DNA of 64,000 nt from Oxyruncus cristatus (GCA_013399855.1 VXAY01000767.1:2839763-2903762); one strand, 5' to 3'; shown: positions 25,833 through 39,330, counted from the stretch's first letter. The notes: generated by a model from the sequence alone, not told the origin. Program-made: numbers and translations.

Positions 25833-28800
25833 AAGCAAATGATGCTGCCATTCTACCAATATCTGCTGTTATGTGTAAGCATCAAATACATCCACCAGGA
25901 CTTCAAGAAATGTCTTTCCAAGCCACAGTTTAACTCTCAGATTTTACATTAGAGGTGCAGTAAATTAACACATGACAAAATTGGATCACTGTCCTGGACA
26001 TACAAATTCAGCCACTTGGCTTAAGTGTGTGTGGACAGGAACATGTTGTGCTGTCCAGCATCTATTGATTGCCCTCTGTGCCCCTCAAATCCTGAATCCC
26101 ATCCTCCCTGGGACTTGTCTTTGCTCTCACAAGGATTTTCATCAGGTACCTCAAGCCTGACATTTCCTTTTCTCTGCCAGAGGGGAGGAAAGAAGCAGGG
26201 GCAGGCATCAGGGATCCCACTCAATGGCTGGAGCAGAGTAGTGAGGTGAGGAAGAGCGACAGCCTGCAATCCTCTGCTTTCCTTCTCTCCAGTGGAAACA
26301 GCGTGGATGTGTGAATTGTTTTGTGTCAATAGGGGTCCCTGTTAAATTTTGTGCCACCATCTGCTTGCAGTTGAAGGCAGATCAGCTTAAACAGAAGAGG
26401 AAAGAAACAATGTGCACAGACATAAATCAGGAAATGCTAACATTCAAGAGGTTGTGGTCCTGAAGCCCAAGCATCCCGCTGGAGAGAGGCAGTGCGGGTT
26501 GGGAGGGGGCAGAAGCCTTTGCTAGCTGGCAGTGAGGCCGCGTTGGGAAGCCGGGTCTTCACCTAGCAAAGCTCTTTCTAAGCAAGTAGGCCAGGAACTG
26601 CTAAAAAGCTGTGTAAGGACTTTATGCTTAGGCTAATTTGCTTTTTATTTTCAGTCCTCCCACAGTTAACATCAGGCAACACCTGTCAAAAGCAGGACCT
26701 GTACCGAGAGTGAGTCCAAACAGCAGGGTCTGAACTGTGGGCGGGCTGCTGGGGCCATGGCTTGTCCCACAGCAACAAATCCAAGCCCAGAGAGAGGTAC
26801 AAGGCTGATACCCACAGGGCTTCCCCAAAAGCATGCAGGCACAACAGGGTGGCACTCACTGGTGCATTTTAAGCACTTATGGGTTGCTGTACACCTGTTC
26901 GATGCGCTGTGCTACAGAGCGTAGCATCATTTAGCAGCTGCCGTAAACATCGCGGTAGAGGCCTTGGAAACAAATCCAATCGCTCTGAAAACTCAGTATT
27001 TCCCGTGGTTAACACTGCATTAGAAACAGTAGGTTTGTGTTATTCAAGATTCCCCACTGCATTTTGGTTCTCATACAAGTTTATTTAGAAGGAGGGAAAG
27101 TGTGCTACTTTCTGCACCCATGTGTGACCAAAGTGCTTTAGCACTTGAACAGAACCTAAGAGTCTCCTAGCAATGCATCCTTAAATGCTCAAAGCTGACT
27201 CGGGTCAAAAGCATTAGGGGAAGAAGAAAAAAACCCAAACAAACCCCACCTAATGTGTGTACATGAAAAAGCTGACTTCCAGCGCATTCAGGACTTAAAA
27301 ACATGCAACCAATTTTCTCCAAAAGTTGGAACTCCCCAGTGAGGGCTATAAACAAGCTAATTTGACATTGCTAGTTCCAGCCAGCTTAGACTTATGAGTG
27401 TGCACATATTTTATTCTGGAGGTATGGGAAAAACATATTTTCCCCATGCTTGCATAAATCAAAAACAGCTGAACCAATTTTGCTTAAATTAGAAAGCGAG
27501 AGAGAGGAAGGAAGGAGGGGTGAGGAAGGAAGAAGGAAGGGGAGAGGAAAGAAGAGAAAGGCTAAATACAAAAACTTCAAACTATTTGGGGGCTGAAAAA
27601 AGAAATCAGTAACAATCAGGAAACATTCAAGGTGTGCTCAACATTAGCAGTGAAACAACGCACTATTTTATATTATTTTAAGATTAAAATATCAGAAAAT
27701 TATTGAAGATCTTCACATTACTTGAATAGTGCCTATTGTGCTATGCTAAGTTTTCACCTCTTGCATTTAGTTATTTCCTCTTCATTTTCCCCACTTCTTC
27801 TCCATTCTACTGAACCTTTCTACTTCTTCTCCTTCCCTCCCTGCCATTCATACCTCTGTGTATTCCTGGGACACAGATAGACAAGTCATCTCTCCCTCTG
27901 CCACTCGAGGCAGATCCAGCCTCATCCATCCCCACCACAGGAATGGTCTCTGGCAGATTTTGCAGGTGCTGTTTGTGACGCTCTGACTCAGAGACTGCCG
28001 AGGACTTCACTGCTGCTCAGGATTTGCAGCTATGCTTCTTCCAGTACTTAAACCTCATCTTCCTTTCTGTGCTTTTGAGAGGGAGGAGCTGTAAATGTTG
28101 GAGCACTGGAGAGAGTGTTATGATACAGGACAGGGACAAAGAGGGGAGTAGGGGAAAGCATGTTGTTCATGGGAGAAATTGAGAGGATCCTGTGCAGCTG
28201 AGCCCAGACAGGGCTGGGTACAGGGCATTGCTCAGGCAGCTGTGGGCACTCACCAACTCTCACCCAAGGCATCCCTTGTCCTCCCCTCTGCTGCCAAGAC
28301 TTATCCCTGTGACCTCGCTGAGCCCATCCTGCTTCCCCTTTCCACTTCCCTTCCCTTGCAGAACCACAGCACCCAGTTCACAGTCCCACAGAGCAGGCAA
28401 TTGAATGGCACTGAATAGCTACCCCTATTTGTTAAAACCTGTTTATCTTTCTGCTTTTGTTGAAGGTTGTTTAAAATTTTCTGTCTCTCACTAAAACCTG
28501 GAGGTGTTTTTTTTTTACTCTAATTTTAAACAAAAGATCCAATTAATGCCATAACTCCAATGCTAGCTGAAAAGCAACAGCAGGGAGAGGCTTAACTTCC
28601 CAGAGGGATTGTCTGCTGGCCAGTCCAGCATTTGTGCCACCCAAACCATCCACTGTTGCCCTGGAACATCAGGGATAAAGTCCTGTCAGGATTTTTAATT
28701 TTCCTTTCCTTTCTTTAATGTTCTGTTCCCAGTCTCACCTCAAGTTCACCCCTCAGGAAAGCCCTCTGCCCCTCAGCTCACCCATCACACCCTCCTTCCC

Positions 28801-29639
28801 CCATCAGAGCCACTGCAAACCCCAAAGCAGTACATGCTGAGGATGCAGAGAAATGCAGAACTCAGTAAGAACTCAAAGTTTAAACATTAGCAAGCCACTG
28901 CCCTACCCCAGCACTGCCACCAACAACAGGCATTATAGCCAATTTCAAGTTTTTGAGATGTCCCTTTTGTTGCTGTGCCCTCTTCACCCACAGTATTGCT
29001 TTCCCACAAAAGTCTGCAGTGGTGCTTCAAAATCTGACTCCTAACCTTCCCTGAGCCCTGTCCCAACTTCCTGAGGGCTGTGGGGATGCCACTTGCTGGG
29101 GTCCCACTGCAACACCACAGCAGCTCTTGCTCTTGCTCTGTACAGCCACATGCACAGGAGCAGCCTCTGGCATGTCAGCCCAATGGTTATGGTCATTTAT
29201 AGTTGATGTCTACAGCATCTGTTTAGCTAGTTTGTTTATAAATAAATTTGGAATATCCACATTGCAATAATCCACACAGATTTTAAGGAATTTAATACAC
29301 AAAATGCAAATCAGAGAGTAAATGAAAAATTAAGTGACCGTGAGAATCAGTTTTTACCATGCAGAGCCAGTTTCAAAATAAAAATGAGAATCATAATCCT
29401 ACTTTACATATAATTTTCTGCAGGCATGTGTAATTTACAACTTACACAAAGCAACAGGAAGATTAAAGACATCTTTAGAATTAAAACTAAAGCGCGGTGT
29501 AGACTCCCTGCAGTAACAGTTTATTACACCCTATGCAGCTCTGAGGAAGCAAAAGAGTGTTTGTCCAGAGAGCCGAGGGTGGCATTTCCAATATATTTTC
29601 TTGGAGGAGGCACAAGCAGCAGGTATAAACCCTTCCAAG
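25833..29639. other. Intronic sequence, no gene seen
   Basis: Unique sequence with the purine tract at 27498 and an opposite pyrimidine-rich stretch near 27775. A few CpG occur at 26480-26560 but not enough to call an island. Confidence 0.55.
27498..27561. repeat. Purine (GA-rich) tract
   Basis: Sixty-four bases of A and G interrupted by a single T at 27521, made of GGAA/GAGG-type units. Long homopurine tracts can form triplex DNA. A pyrimidine-rich stretch of opposite sense lies about 250 bases downstream (27775-27843). Confidence 0.9.
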
Positions 29640-30060
29640 TGCATCCCGCTCCAGCCTTGGATGTCTTCCAGGCGGCGCTCGGGGAGGAGCATCACGTCCC
29701 TCTGAGCGCTGCCGGGAGCTGCAGCCAATTCCCGCCCCTCAGGGCAGGGAGCCTCCATCGAGCCGGCAATTCCCCATCCCGGGACCTCAGCCGGCGGAGC
29801 GGAGCTGGCAGCATCCTTTGGAGAGCCCGTGTTTTCTCAGCTTTCTCTGCTTTCTTACCTACCCCACCTTGGAGAGACTCTCACTCCGGGGAGGGAGAGA
29901 CCCGTGGCACGCTCTGGGATGGAAGCACCCCATCCCAGCCAAGGACCGCCCCCTGCCCCGAACAGTCTTGGGAATACCCAAAACCAGCGGGTCTGAAGAG
30001 GGCTCTTCTCCAGCATCCCACTCGCAATTCCCACGTGTACTGCCGTGCGCTTACACAGCT
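29640..30060. promoter_or_regulatory. CpG-rich, GC-rich patch; candidate CpG island or internal promoter
   Basis: About 15 CpG fall within 29650-29840, far above the flanks, and GC content is clearly raised to about 30060. A TATA-like GGTATAAACC lies just upstream near 29620, in the right place for plus-strand transcription. A 238-codon plus-strand frame (29426-30142) spans the patch, but its translation shows no recognisable domain and starts in AT-rich DNA, so I do not call it a gene. Candidates are an alternative promoter, a lineage-specific non-coding RNA start, or GC-rich retroposon debris. Confidence 0.4.
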
Positions 30061-30439
30061 TTCGAGAGGAAAGCCACTGGAAGAGACAGATTTGAAAAAT
30101 TCCCAATCTGTTAATGTTTCTGAAGAAAGTATGACTCTATGAAGTCATTTAGGAGAGAACAGACTTCCGTTGGGGCTTGTCTAATTTCTCTTGGATAATG
30201 TGGTTTTTTTGCTTTTCATAAGCAGATGTGTAGAACAAAACCATAAAAATACAGTTCCCTCAAGATGGAAAACTCCTCTTACTTATGAATGTAGAGGATG
30301 CTCCAATTTGTTCCCCACAGTTACTTCAAAAAGCTTCTAGATTAAACAAAAGTCCAAATCTGGACATAAACCATGCACACATTTATTTTTAGCAGTGTTG
30401 TGACTACTCATTGTAAAAGAAAACAAAGAATTAAATAAT

Positions 30440-30660
30440 TAGTTAAGAACATAAATCCATACAGTGAGCACATAGGGTCCAACATATACATCACAGATCT
30501 CCAGCGATCCAAGCAAAGTTTTTCCAGGCGGCAGAGTCTTTATTCCACTGAACAACTCAGTTCCCATTCCCCGTAGCCCTTTTATCTCAACCACGACTTA
30601 CTGAGTCCTCATAAAAATGCACGGGTCTGCACGCGCGTGTACAAACTTGTTTCCAGCCTA
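30440..30660 (-). mobile_element. LTR-like fragment (possible endogenous retrovirus solo LTR)
   Basis: Read on the minus strand it has the layout of an LTR: a TATA-like GATAAAAGGG (30577-30586), a polyadenylation signal AATAAA about 33 bases later (30539-30544) followed by gactctgccgcctgg, then a U5-like tail. No retroviral coding sequence, primer-binding site or target-site duplication was identified, and the ends are not certain. It could also be an unrelated promoter-like stretch. Confidence 0.4.
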
Positions 30661-31504
30661 ATTCCTTCTCTTGGTGAATTGCTCCAAGTCTTCCTGCAAG
30701 TCCCTCTGTGATGACACAGCAAAAATTGCTTCTGCTGTACCTTCACGGGCTGCTGCCTGTGCTCACACGGGCACACACGTGGTCCACACTGGGGGAAGGT
30801 GTGCACTCCTGAAAGGGGCCCTGAAGTTGCCAGGTTTCATGGCAGCTGTAAAGCTCGCTGCAGGAGCAAAGCATTGGAAATAAGAAGCCTTCCCGCTGCA
30901 TTTGCAGGACACAGGAAGCACAGCACTGGTACAGGAGCACTGGGGTACACACCCTCAGGAGCACATCCATTTCTCTGCCCTTGTTTTGCACTGGCTTCTT
31001 GCAGCAGCAGGTTTATAAGCCACATAAAGTTGATTGCTGTTATTTCTCTGGGTTCAGAGTCCTTAAACTATACTTTAAACCTGCTGTCAATGTTTTCACT
31101 GTATTGCTATTCCATAAGTCATTAGTCACTGGGTATGACGGTCTGTTCAATGGAATGAAATGCTCACAGACAGTTCTCCTTGTGCAGATTACAGCTCTGG
31201 ATTTCCATGCAGGGAGGTGGTACCTGTTCACCTCACAGCTGCAGTGAGCCTGAGCCAGGGCCGCTCAGTCCCAGCTCCCCACATGGGGCAGGCAGGACAG
31301 GGCATGGCCTGGGTGGTTGCAGCTCCTACTGCTCAGCCCCTGTTCCGACCAACAGAGATGATATTTCCCTGCCTCCCCTATCAGCTCACGTGCTGTGGGA
31401 ACACAGCACAAAAATACACTCATTAGGATGCTTTCTGTGGGGGACTTGTTCTGGGGGTGGAAATCAAACAATTTCCCGGCAGTTCAGTTCTAGCGCAAAT
31501 CATA

Positions 31505-31529
31505 GTCCAGTAAAAAAGTTTTACTGGAC
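31505..31529. repeat. Perfect inverted repeat, 11-bp arms, 3-base loop
   Basis: Arms at 31505-31515 and 31519-31529 are exact reverse complements (gtccagtaaaa / ttttactggac). It could form a short cruciform or hairpin. The arms are too short for a typical microRNA precursor and no larger terminal inverted repeats were seen. Confidence 0.9.
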
Positions 31530-34529
31530 ACAGCGATTTAAAAACACTGCTTGGATACAGAGAGTGGAGGCACTGTTGCTAAGCCCTTTATTTCCTTGGG
31601 CTGGCAAAAAACCACATCATCCTTCTCATCAAAAACTGGGGATGAGGAGGAGAGAGGGAGGGAAAACTAATAAATACATTGAGACAGGTTGTTCGGAGGT
31701 TGGGTCTTCAGCCCCCACCATTTATTACACTTTTTTGCCAGTCTGAGTACTGGAAGACAATCTGTAGCTCAGGCAGAACACTTGAAAATGTACGTATTCA
31801 ATACCACATACCTACTCTGTTTTCCTCTGTCCCTTGCAAATTTACTCTCTTCCTTAGGAAGCATATCTTAAAAGACAGGCACAGTCCTTAATTCAGACAC
31901 AGTGCAATTGTAACAGCTCTTTAGTATTCATAATTAATTTTTAGGGAAAAAAATCATTCTATTATAGATGTACACAGAAGAGTAAAACCTGTAATATGAA
32001 TGAGGACACAGCACATTAAAAATGTAAATTAAGAATTAAATAGCAAAACAATGGACTACTGCCAATATTTTTATAACCATACAAATTGCTCATCAGTATC
32101 CAGTGTCATGTTGGCAGATTTGTTCAACAGGGAGTATAAAGCCACAGACAAGATGACAGACTATCCTTTCTAAAGGATGTACTCTCAGCGCTGTCCTGCC
32201 TGTTATGCATTCTTGTGCTTTAAAATAGAGAGGTGAATGCACTTGGAGCATGAGTGATTTGTTACTAAAAGGAGGGTTTTTTTTTTCCCTAGGCTGTGAA
32301 AAATTGGACTCTACTACTTTACACACATTCATCTGTAAGCTTTTGTCATCAAAAAAACAACACTCCCTGTTATGAAGCCTCCCAAAAAGCACTGTTGTCA
32401 ACACACTGCTATGGCTCCAAGTTCCTTTTATTTCAAACCGTGTGGAGTGTAGTGAACACGGTATTTGTATGCCACCACCATCATACAAAGCACACTAGAA
32501 GATCAGAGCTCACCAGCAAGATTGTTTCCTGTTTCCAGGTCTGCTCAAGAAATAAATTGATGCACAGGATTTTGACACTTTGAGTGAAACACCAGTTTGC
32601 ACTGCGACTGCAAGGGGGATGTGAGCCCCATATGTCCTCCTCAGGAGGAAGGCCAGCCCTCCTCCCCATCACACTGATACAGGCTGGGAATGCAGCCACA
32701 TGTGGGGGGAGTCTGGGAAAATTCCATTTGGCTCTTTCAGGGAAACCAAGGACAGAAAAGGCAGCATTTACGTCTAGAGATTCCTACTTATAAAGCAGAA
32801 ATTGACTTATCACCCTGAAATAATTTTCCCCCCATCACTCATGTAACAGAAAATCCAGTCTCTTGGAAGCAGAAAGTTGGAGATTTTAGCTGTGTAAGCG
32901 GAGCCTTCACATCACCCGACTGCACACACATGCCCTTTTCCCTTTACATAGTAACCAACAGCAGAAAACTATTTTATGACCCAGGCACTTCCCCATCAGC
33001 ACAACTTTTTCACAAGGGTCAGGTGAATGTCAGCACTCAGTCAAGGCCCTGTGTATCCTTGCCATGTAGGTAATACAACCTGATTACACTGTAATAAGGT
33101 GCTTTGTTTTAATAAATTAAAATGTGAACTGCAGCGTATATCCAAGTGCTCAGTATGGATTCCGTGTTTTAGTACTTATTTTCACCAAATCCCTGAGCAA
33201 ATCATGTGTTCCCAATCACAGCAACGGCCACATGAGGTAAAAAATGGGATGGATCCTTTTACTCCTGGAATCCCTCCATCCCTCCATCCATCTCCCTTCT
33301 AAGTGTAATTCTGTTTTGCTGGAGGGATCTCTGACCAAGGGTCCAGAGGACTACTGCTTTCACCATTCACCAGTGTCATAGCTCCTACCCTTCTCCCAAC
33401 AGTACTTGGAGACAAATATTAATTATAAAGTTCAGAGCCAATGCAGGGTAAGACAGGGTTGCTAGTGAGGAATGAGGCAGAGCAGATCTCCTTGATCTTG
33501 CAATGTCAAAGGCCATGCTGGCAGGCAAAGACAGGGTCTCTTAAGAGTCCCACCCCACACCACAAAACCAACAATCCTACAACGCAGAGCTTTGATTTTC
33601 ATAAGAATGATAAGGAGGGGGAAGGCCAATTTAGCCACACTTACTTTTTTGAGAGATGCAAGTTACAGAGAAGGACGTGGCTTGTTACTTGCCATGGATT
33701 TAATTTCATGGCTAAAATCAACTTGACACACAGGCAAAGCACCATGTGACAAAACCAGGAGGGGCACTGCGAGCCAGTGTCACACTGTGGGGGTTGCCTG
33801 AGCTGAAGGCCGGTGTGCTGTGGAGCTGATGCATCCATCCCGCTGGGCCAGCACTGGCTCTGCTACAGCCAGCCAGGCAGGATGTCCTGCCAGGTTTTCA
33901 GAAAGAAGATTCAGTGACAAAGCAGCTGTGTGAGAAGGACAGAGAGCCTCACCCTGCCATGAGGGATGTCACTCTCTGATAGCAGATGTGACCGCCTGTC
34001 CCTCTCTGGGGTCCCTCCTGGCCCTGCCTCTCTCAGCATCCCTGGGACACCCAGTCAGAAGAGGTTTGCATCCAACCAGCACATCCTGACTGATCAGTAA
34101 AAAGGAAAAAAATGGACATTCATAATGTGCGACTGCTAAACAATTCTTTGAGATATACACTGATGACATTTTAAACCCCAATGCAAACACTACAAAATTC
34201 ATGATACTCACTATATCAAAGCATACTGGAAAATGGATGTGTTGCTTTTCTCGAGGAACTTGGATTTCTATATTATTAAAACAGTTTGGGAGGTGGAAGG
34301 AGGACCCTGATAGATTTAACGTTTATACTTTTGTCCTAGTACATTGCCAGTAAGATAAAATATTTAGTGGCTTCATATTCCCTAACCATATTTTTGACAA
34401 TATGCTTCATGCTCTATTTGCCACAAAAGTTGTGACACTGCAGTCAGTCTTCAAAGAATAAAGTATGCATTTGTCATGGCAAAAGATCAAAAAAATCTCA
34501 TTTTTTATTACCCTGCCATTGGTTAAGTC

Positions 34530-34800
34530 AAGCTCTGATAATTAGGATATTGGATATTTATGAGGAGCTATTCTGCCTTTATTACTGCTTTAGGTGCCTG
34601 TTGACAGATGCAGCGAGACAATTTACATTGATGTGTGAATTTGCCAGTATTTCAGTAATAATATCCAAGTCTAAGTCTATTAGAAAAAGGGTCCATATCT
34701 CACTCTTGGAATATATATTTTCAATTAATTCTGGTTTTGTAGCATTTCCTCTGGCATGCTGTCATTTAGGGTTTCTATCATTTATTTGTACTCTGATCGA
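34530..34800. promoter_or_regulatory. Candidate conserved non-coding element
   Basis: AT-rich, repeat-free stretch with tcagtaataatatccaag, tttcaattaattctgg and similar homeodomain-type words, lying just before the old CR1 piece at 34866. It holds an unconvincing 84-codon frame. Confidence 0.25.
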
Positions 34801-34865
34801 ATAGTAGCTCAAATTAAAGTCCAGAGGGTAACTGGATAAAAGCAGGTTATTAGACTAGAAAGGCA

Positions 34866-34955
34866 GAATGAACCACTACAATCTCCTAGTCTGACCTTCT
34901 CAATAAACACGGGCTGTAGGACTCTCCCCCTGAATTGATCCCTGCTGCCATTGCA
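34866..34955 (-). mobile_element. Ancient CR1/L3-type LINE 3'-end fragment
   Basis: The words 'aatctcctagtctgacctt', 'aaacacgggctgtagga' and 'ctccccctgaattgatccct' follow the order found in reversed 3' ends of old amniote CR1 families (tctagtctgacctcctg ... cacaggccatag). The piece is short and diverged. Confidence 0.6.
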
Positions 34956-37900
34956 GCATGGAGGAAGGAGGGGAGGGCAACCCCTCCCCTGCACCAAACC
35001 AGAGCATAGAGACTTGGTGACAGAGAGCAAGTCACGAGAACCTGGGCAGAAGGGGAAAAGTGCAACTTAGCACCAGTCTCTTTTCCCCATGCACCTGCCC
35101 AGTGGTTTTTTTCACTTCTGAAATTTCACATAAAAATTTGTCTGCTTACAAATATTTACTTCCATAATGCAGGCTGCATATATCTCACACCATGCTCTCT
35201 CAGGCTGTCCCTCCTCTCCTTGCACCAGCAAACAATCTTTTTTTTTCTCTTTATCCCAAAGAAATGTTCAGTCTTACTATTGACGCTGTGTGATAAAAGT
35301 GCACTGATCCGTTCCCAGTTAATCTATGTCTATTCTACAAGTAAATGGTTCAATACTTCCTCTAATGATCTGTACATTTCAGATTTTCTTATGCCTGAAA
35401 AAGCTCCAGCAGAAGTTTATGGTAGCAGAACCATAAAATCAAGCATGGAGCAATATATAATTGCAGTGGACTATATGCCTGAGACCACCAATTTAAGCAG
35501 AACCGAGTAAAACCTTAATACCTTCAATTACAGACACTTGAAATGTCCTGCCTTTCTCGAGCGTTTCCGGGGAGGAATGAGACAGAAGGAAAGCTTTATC
35601 ATTACAGCCTTGGCATTTACTCACATCAACATCATACACCTTTCTTGCTCGTTGCCAACAACAGTTCAGTGACTTCTGGAAGTGTTACACCCCCAGAGAC
35701 AGAAGGGAAATTTGACCCTCACAGCTGAAATTACTCAAGGCCCCCATACCACTCAGAAGGAGCCCAGGCAGATAAAGAGCAAAAAACATCTGCTGAGCCC
35801 TCAGCGAGCCTCTGGAGAGTTTCTTAGCGCTGAGGAGGAAAGGGTGCCACAAAAGGAAGGTGAAGAGCAGCAGTGCTGACTTCCAAAGTGGGAAGTTCAC
35901 GATAATTTATTCTAGCAGCAGGCTCTCTCACCAGTTCTCCCCTTCACCATCTCACCATTAATCCGCAAGGTCTTCCTTACTCAAGATGACAGAGGGAAAA
36001 GAAAGTTTTAAATCACATGTCCTTCGCAGGGCAAGGCAAATGAGGGCTAACCATTCTCAGTAACCACGTTTTATTAATAGGATATTTACGGCACTTAATG
36101 ATGCTCTGGCATTTTGCTATTAGAGTCAACATATTTTTTCCTAGGAAGACTTTTAAATTAAGCCACATTTTTTGTTTTGCTCTGGCTTCTACCTGAAGCA
36201 CTCCTCTGGGTCAGAGATATTTACAACTTGCATGGTTAGAAAAGAGCTTGAAAGGACTAGGTAGGTGAAGAATAACAGTGCTTCTTACCTGACCTTTAAT
36301 AGGTTTTCAGAGGGATTTAATACATTTTTTCAAGTTTGATAGCGACTATACTCCTTTGGCCTCGCTGTTGTGGTGCTCTATCAACTGAGGCAGGTGTGAA
36401 GGAGAACATATACATAGGGAGAGCAAAGAGCACCGTTTAATCTGATCATACAACTTACATTTGAATAAGCTTTCCACAGCTTTTGAAATCTGTTAAGTCC
36501 ACAAAGATCCTCCAAGCAAGAGAAAGAACAGAGAATGTAGGAAAGGAAGACTTACCAGGAAAAAGATACCGTTCAAATAATTTTATTTATTCATAACAGT
36601 CAGACCTACCATGGCACGCAAAGGACAATGCAAGGGCTCTGCTCCTGCTGCTCCTCTGTAACACATTTATTTTGCATGAATTTGCCTGATCACAAAAGTT
36701 ATCATAGTAAGAAAAGAGAATTTGCTCTTGTGCTGTCTCTTCTCCTTCCATTGACAGGAATAAGACAGGCAGGGCAGAAGCTGTGGCTAATGTTAAAACA
36801 TGTAGTTATACCCAGGTAAGCTCTTAACGAAGAAAACATCACCAAATTAGTGACAAAAAGCACATTTCATGTGGGAGTTGTTAGAACTCAATACTAGTGC
36901 AGCAAATGCATTTCAGAGATCAATAAGGAACAAATAAAGGGAACACAAAGCAAAGCATCACCACTATAACTACACTGGCTTCTTCAAGGCTGAACCATCC
37001 ATTAACTACAGGGCATCAGGAAGATGCCTGGTGACTTTTCAGTGAGTTACTGCTTTCTGAGGTCCATGATATTACACATTAGGTGCCCAAATTGAAGGAA
37101 GAATGGAATAAGATTAAAGCTATTAAGCTTCAAAGACACTGGGAAGACTACCCACAAATCTGGAGGAAGAGCAGAAGAAATTGAAAGGAATAGACTGGAA
37201 GTTATTTTCTCTGAGTTTCTCACTTGTGGAAGATAAGGTTGTACAGGCTTCTTCTACTTGGCAGACAGGATTTTTCTCCTCGCATGAGAAAAGCCAATAA
37301 AAGATGTGTTTTAAATAAAGTAATTGATTTAGGTCAGCTTTTCTTTTACATCTGATTAGACCAAAAAACCACATCTGAAAGAGGTTTGACAGCACTTGGA
37401 TCTCACTAACGCATCGATTTGCCGCATGTTAAAGAGAAGTTCAGTTTAACAAAATAGACAAGTCTGAAGCTCTGCAGACATGAACAGCAGGGAGCAAGGG
37501 TGCCAGAACACCAGCTGTGGGCGACTAGTCCATGGGGATCACATCATGGTGCACACAGCATGCCTGAGACCTGGAAAGCCACAGGGGCATCACGCTTCAC
37601 TGAGCCAAAGCAGGCACAGCCCATAGCACTTTTTTGGGTGCCTTTGTGCAGGCAAAGATATACATGGCACTAATAGCTAGAGATTAGCATAATTTCTCAG
37701 TATTTCAAGATTCCAGTCTTATGGCTCCCAGACTCGGCTTCCAGAGGGAAACTCACCCTGCAGCCGTGAGCTATGCCAGGAGCTGTGGACTGTGATCCAA
37801 TTCCCAGTACTCAGTCCTGAAGCGGTAATGTCTTATTCAGTGATTACACCTCTTTTTGTTGTAAAATCCCAACTTCTACTTAGACAGCACATTCTGGTCA

Positions 37901-39330
37901 GTTTGTGCCCAGCCTGAGCCCACCCGATAGGAGCATTAAGCACACTGTAACCCCTGAATAGCTTGTGCTTGGAGAAGGGATGAGCCAGCAGCTTCCTCCT
38001 GAAGGCCCCCAGTCTCTGCAGAGTTGTGACAATGATGCACTGAGGGCTTCCACCACCACAGCCAGCAGTGTCTCCAAGGCAAGCTAAACATCCACCCGTT
38101 CCTCTAGCAGGCAAATTGAAATCTACCCTGCAAGGCATGGGGCAAAAACTGCTTAATTCTGCAAAGAGGCTCGATCATTACAGCTCAGGCCTGAGAGGTG
38201 CCAATATTGAGGCTGATGCTGAGAGCAGCCATAAGCTTCTGCACCACAGCAGTCAGTCTGACTGCTGCTGAAGGCATGAGAGGGAGAAGCAGGCAATTTG
38301 AGTCCCAGTGCAGGCCTTGCCTGGGATAATGTCAGCATTTGTGTTTAACCCCTTTCTGACCTCTGTCTAAAATGAAGGTGCCTGGAAGCAAAGCAGAAAT
38401 AGTAATGAAACAGTTCATTGCTCAGTTCACAGTAAGCAAGGACATCAGAAACTTTCATTACAGAAACCAGCAGCAAGAGTAAGATCAGTCTATTTGATGT
38501 TTGAATTAGAGGTTAAGGGCGGAGGAAAAGGAGAATCTCGTTGTTTGTGATAAAACTCATCCCTCTCTCTGGATACTGCTAAGCCATCCCTGGCAGGGAT
38601 GGACTTTTATCCCTGGCTCAGACTTCTGAAGAACAAATCTTTCTGCATTTTGAATGCACCAGATGGTATGCCTTTACAAAACTGGCCTCCAGGGAAGATA
38701 CCTCTAAAATCCCTTCCTGCAAGGACTTCACTCCCTCTCCACCCCCTCATTCCCCTNATTACTCAGTTCAGGCTCTGTGTAATGCAGGACAGAAGCATAT
38801 GCCTTTCCTTTGGCAATTGCATTGTGTTATGCTATTAAGAAATATGCCCAATCTGCCTTCTTTTCAGTTCAGTATATTGTACTTCTCCTAGATGGATGTG
38901 TACCTCAGACCAAATAGTTCTGCATGGCCTAGACTGGGGTAATTGGATTACATCTATGTGAAACCAAAAGTGCTAGAGGTTCTCAGGGGTGATTTTCTTT
39001 TTCAGACTGCCATTAGAGTCCCAAGGAAACCAAGTACAAAAGCCTAAACTAATCTCACATTAAACAGGATTTTTTTTTTTTTTGATCAGGTTGCGTAGGG
39101 CAACTTCTAATAAGAGTTGCACAGCTGAGAGAAAAAAGATCCCCAAACTCCTTACCTCGAGGGAAGAACTTCAAAACATGAGAAATGAGGAAATCAGCAT
39201 TAATGCCCACACATGTGCTCAAGCTCACCCTGCCCATGGGCGCTGGTAGCTGGTAATTCACACAGTGGCAAAAGCCGGGATAATTGACTCTACTGCAGCA
39301 AACAAAACACACTTCCAAAGGAGTCAGAAA
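34956..39330. other. Intronic sequence, no gene seen
   Basis: Unique sequence. No repeat or coding exon was recognised, and the single N lies here. Confidence 0.55.
38757..38757. other. Single ambiguous base
   Basis: One N inside otherwise ordinary pyrimidine-rich intronic sequence. It touches no recognised feature. Confidence 0.98.

Larger units (their letters stand above)
30661..34865. other. Intronic sequence, no gene seen
   Basis: Contains the perfect 11-bp inverted repeat at 31505 and a (CCAT)n-like tract near 33268-33296. Frames up to 188 codons (31180-31746, plus) have no recognisable product. Confidence 0.55.

Noticed and set aside
29426..30142. 238-codon plus-strand frame as a gene
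   Set aside because: Starts in AT-rich DNA, has no recognisable product and stays open mostly across a GC-rich patch. Kept only as a finding.
31180..31746. 188-codon plus-strand frame
   Set aside because: Unrecognisable translation, overlapped by other chance frames, no coding signature.
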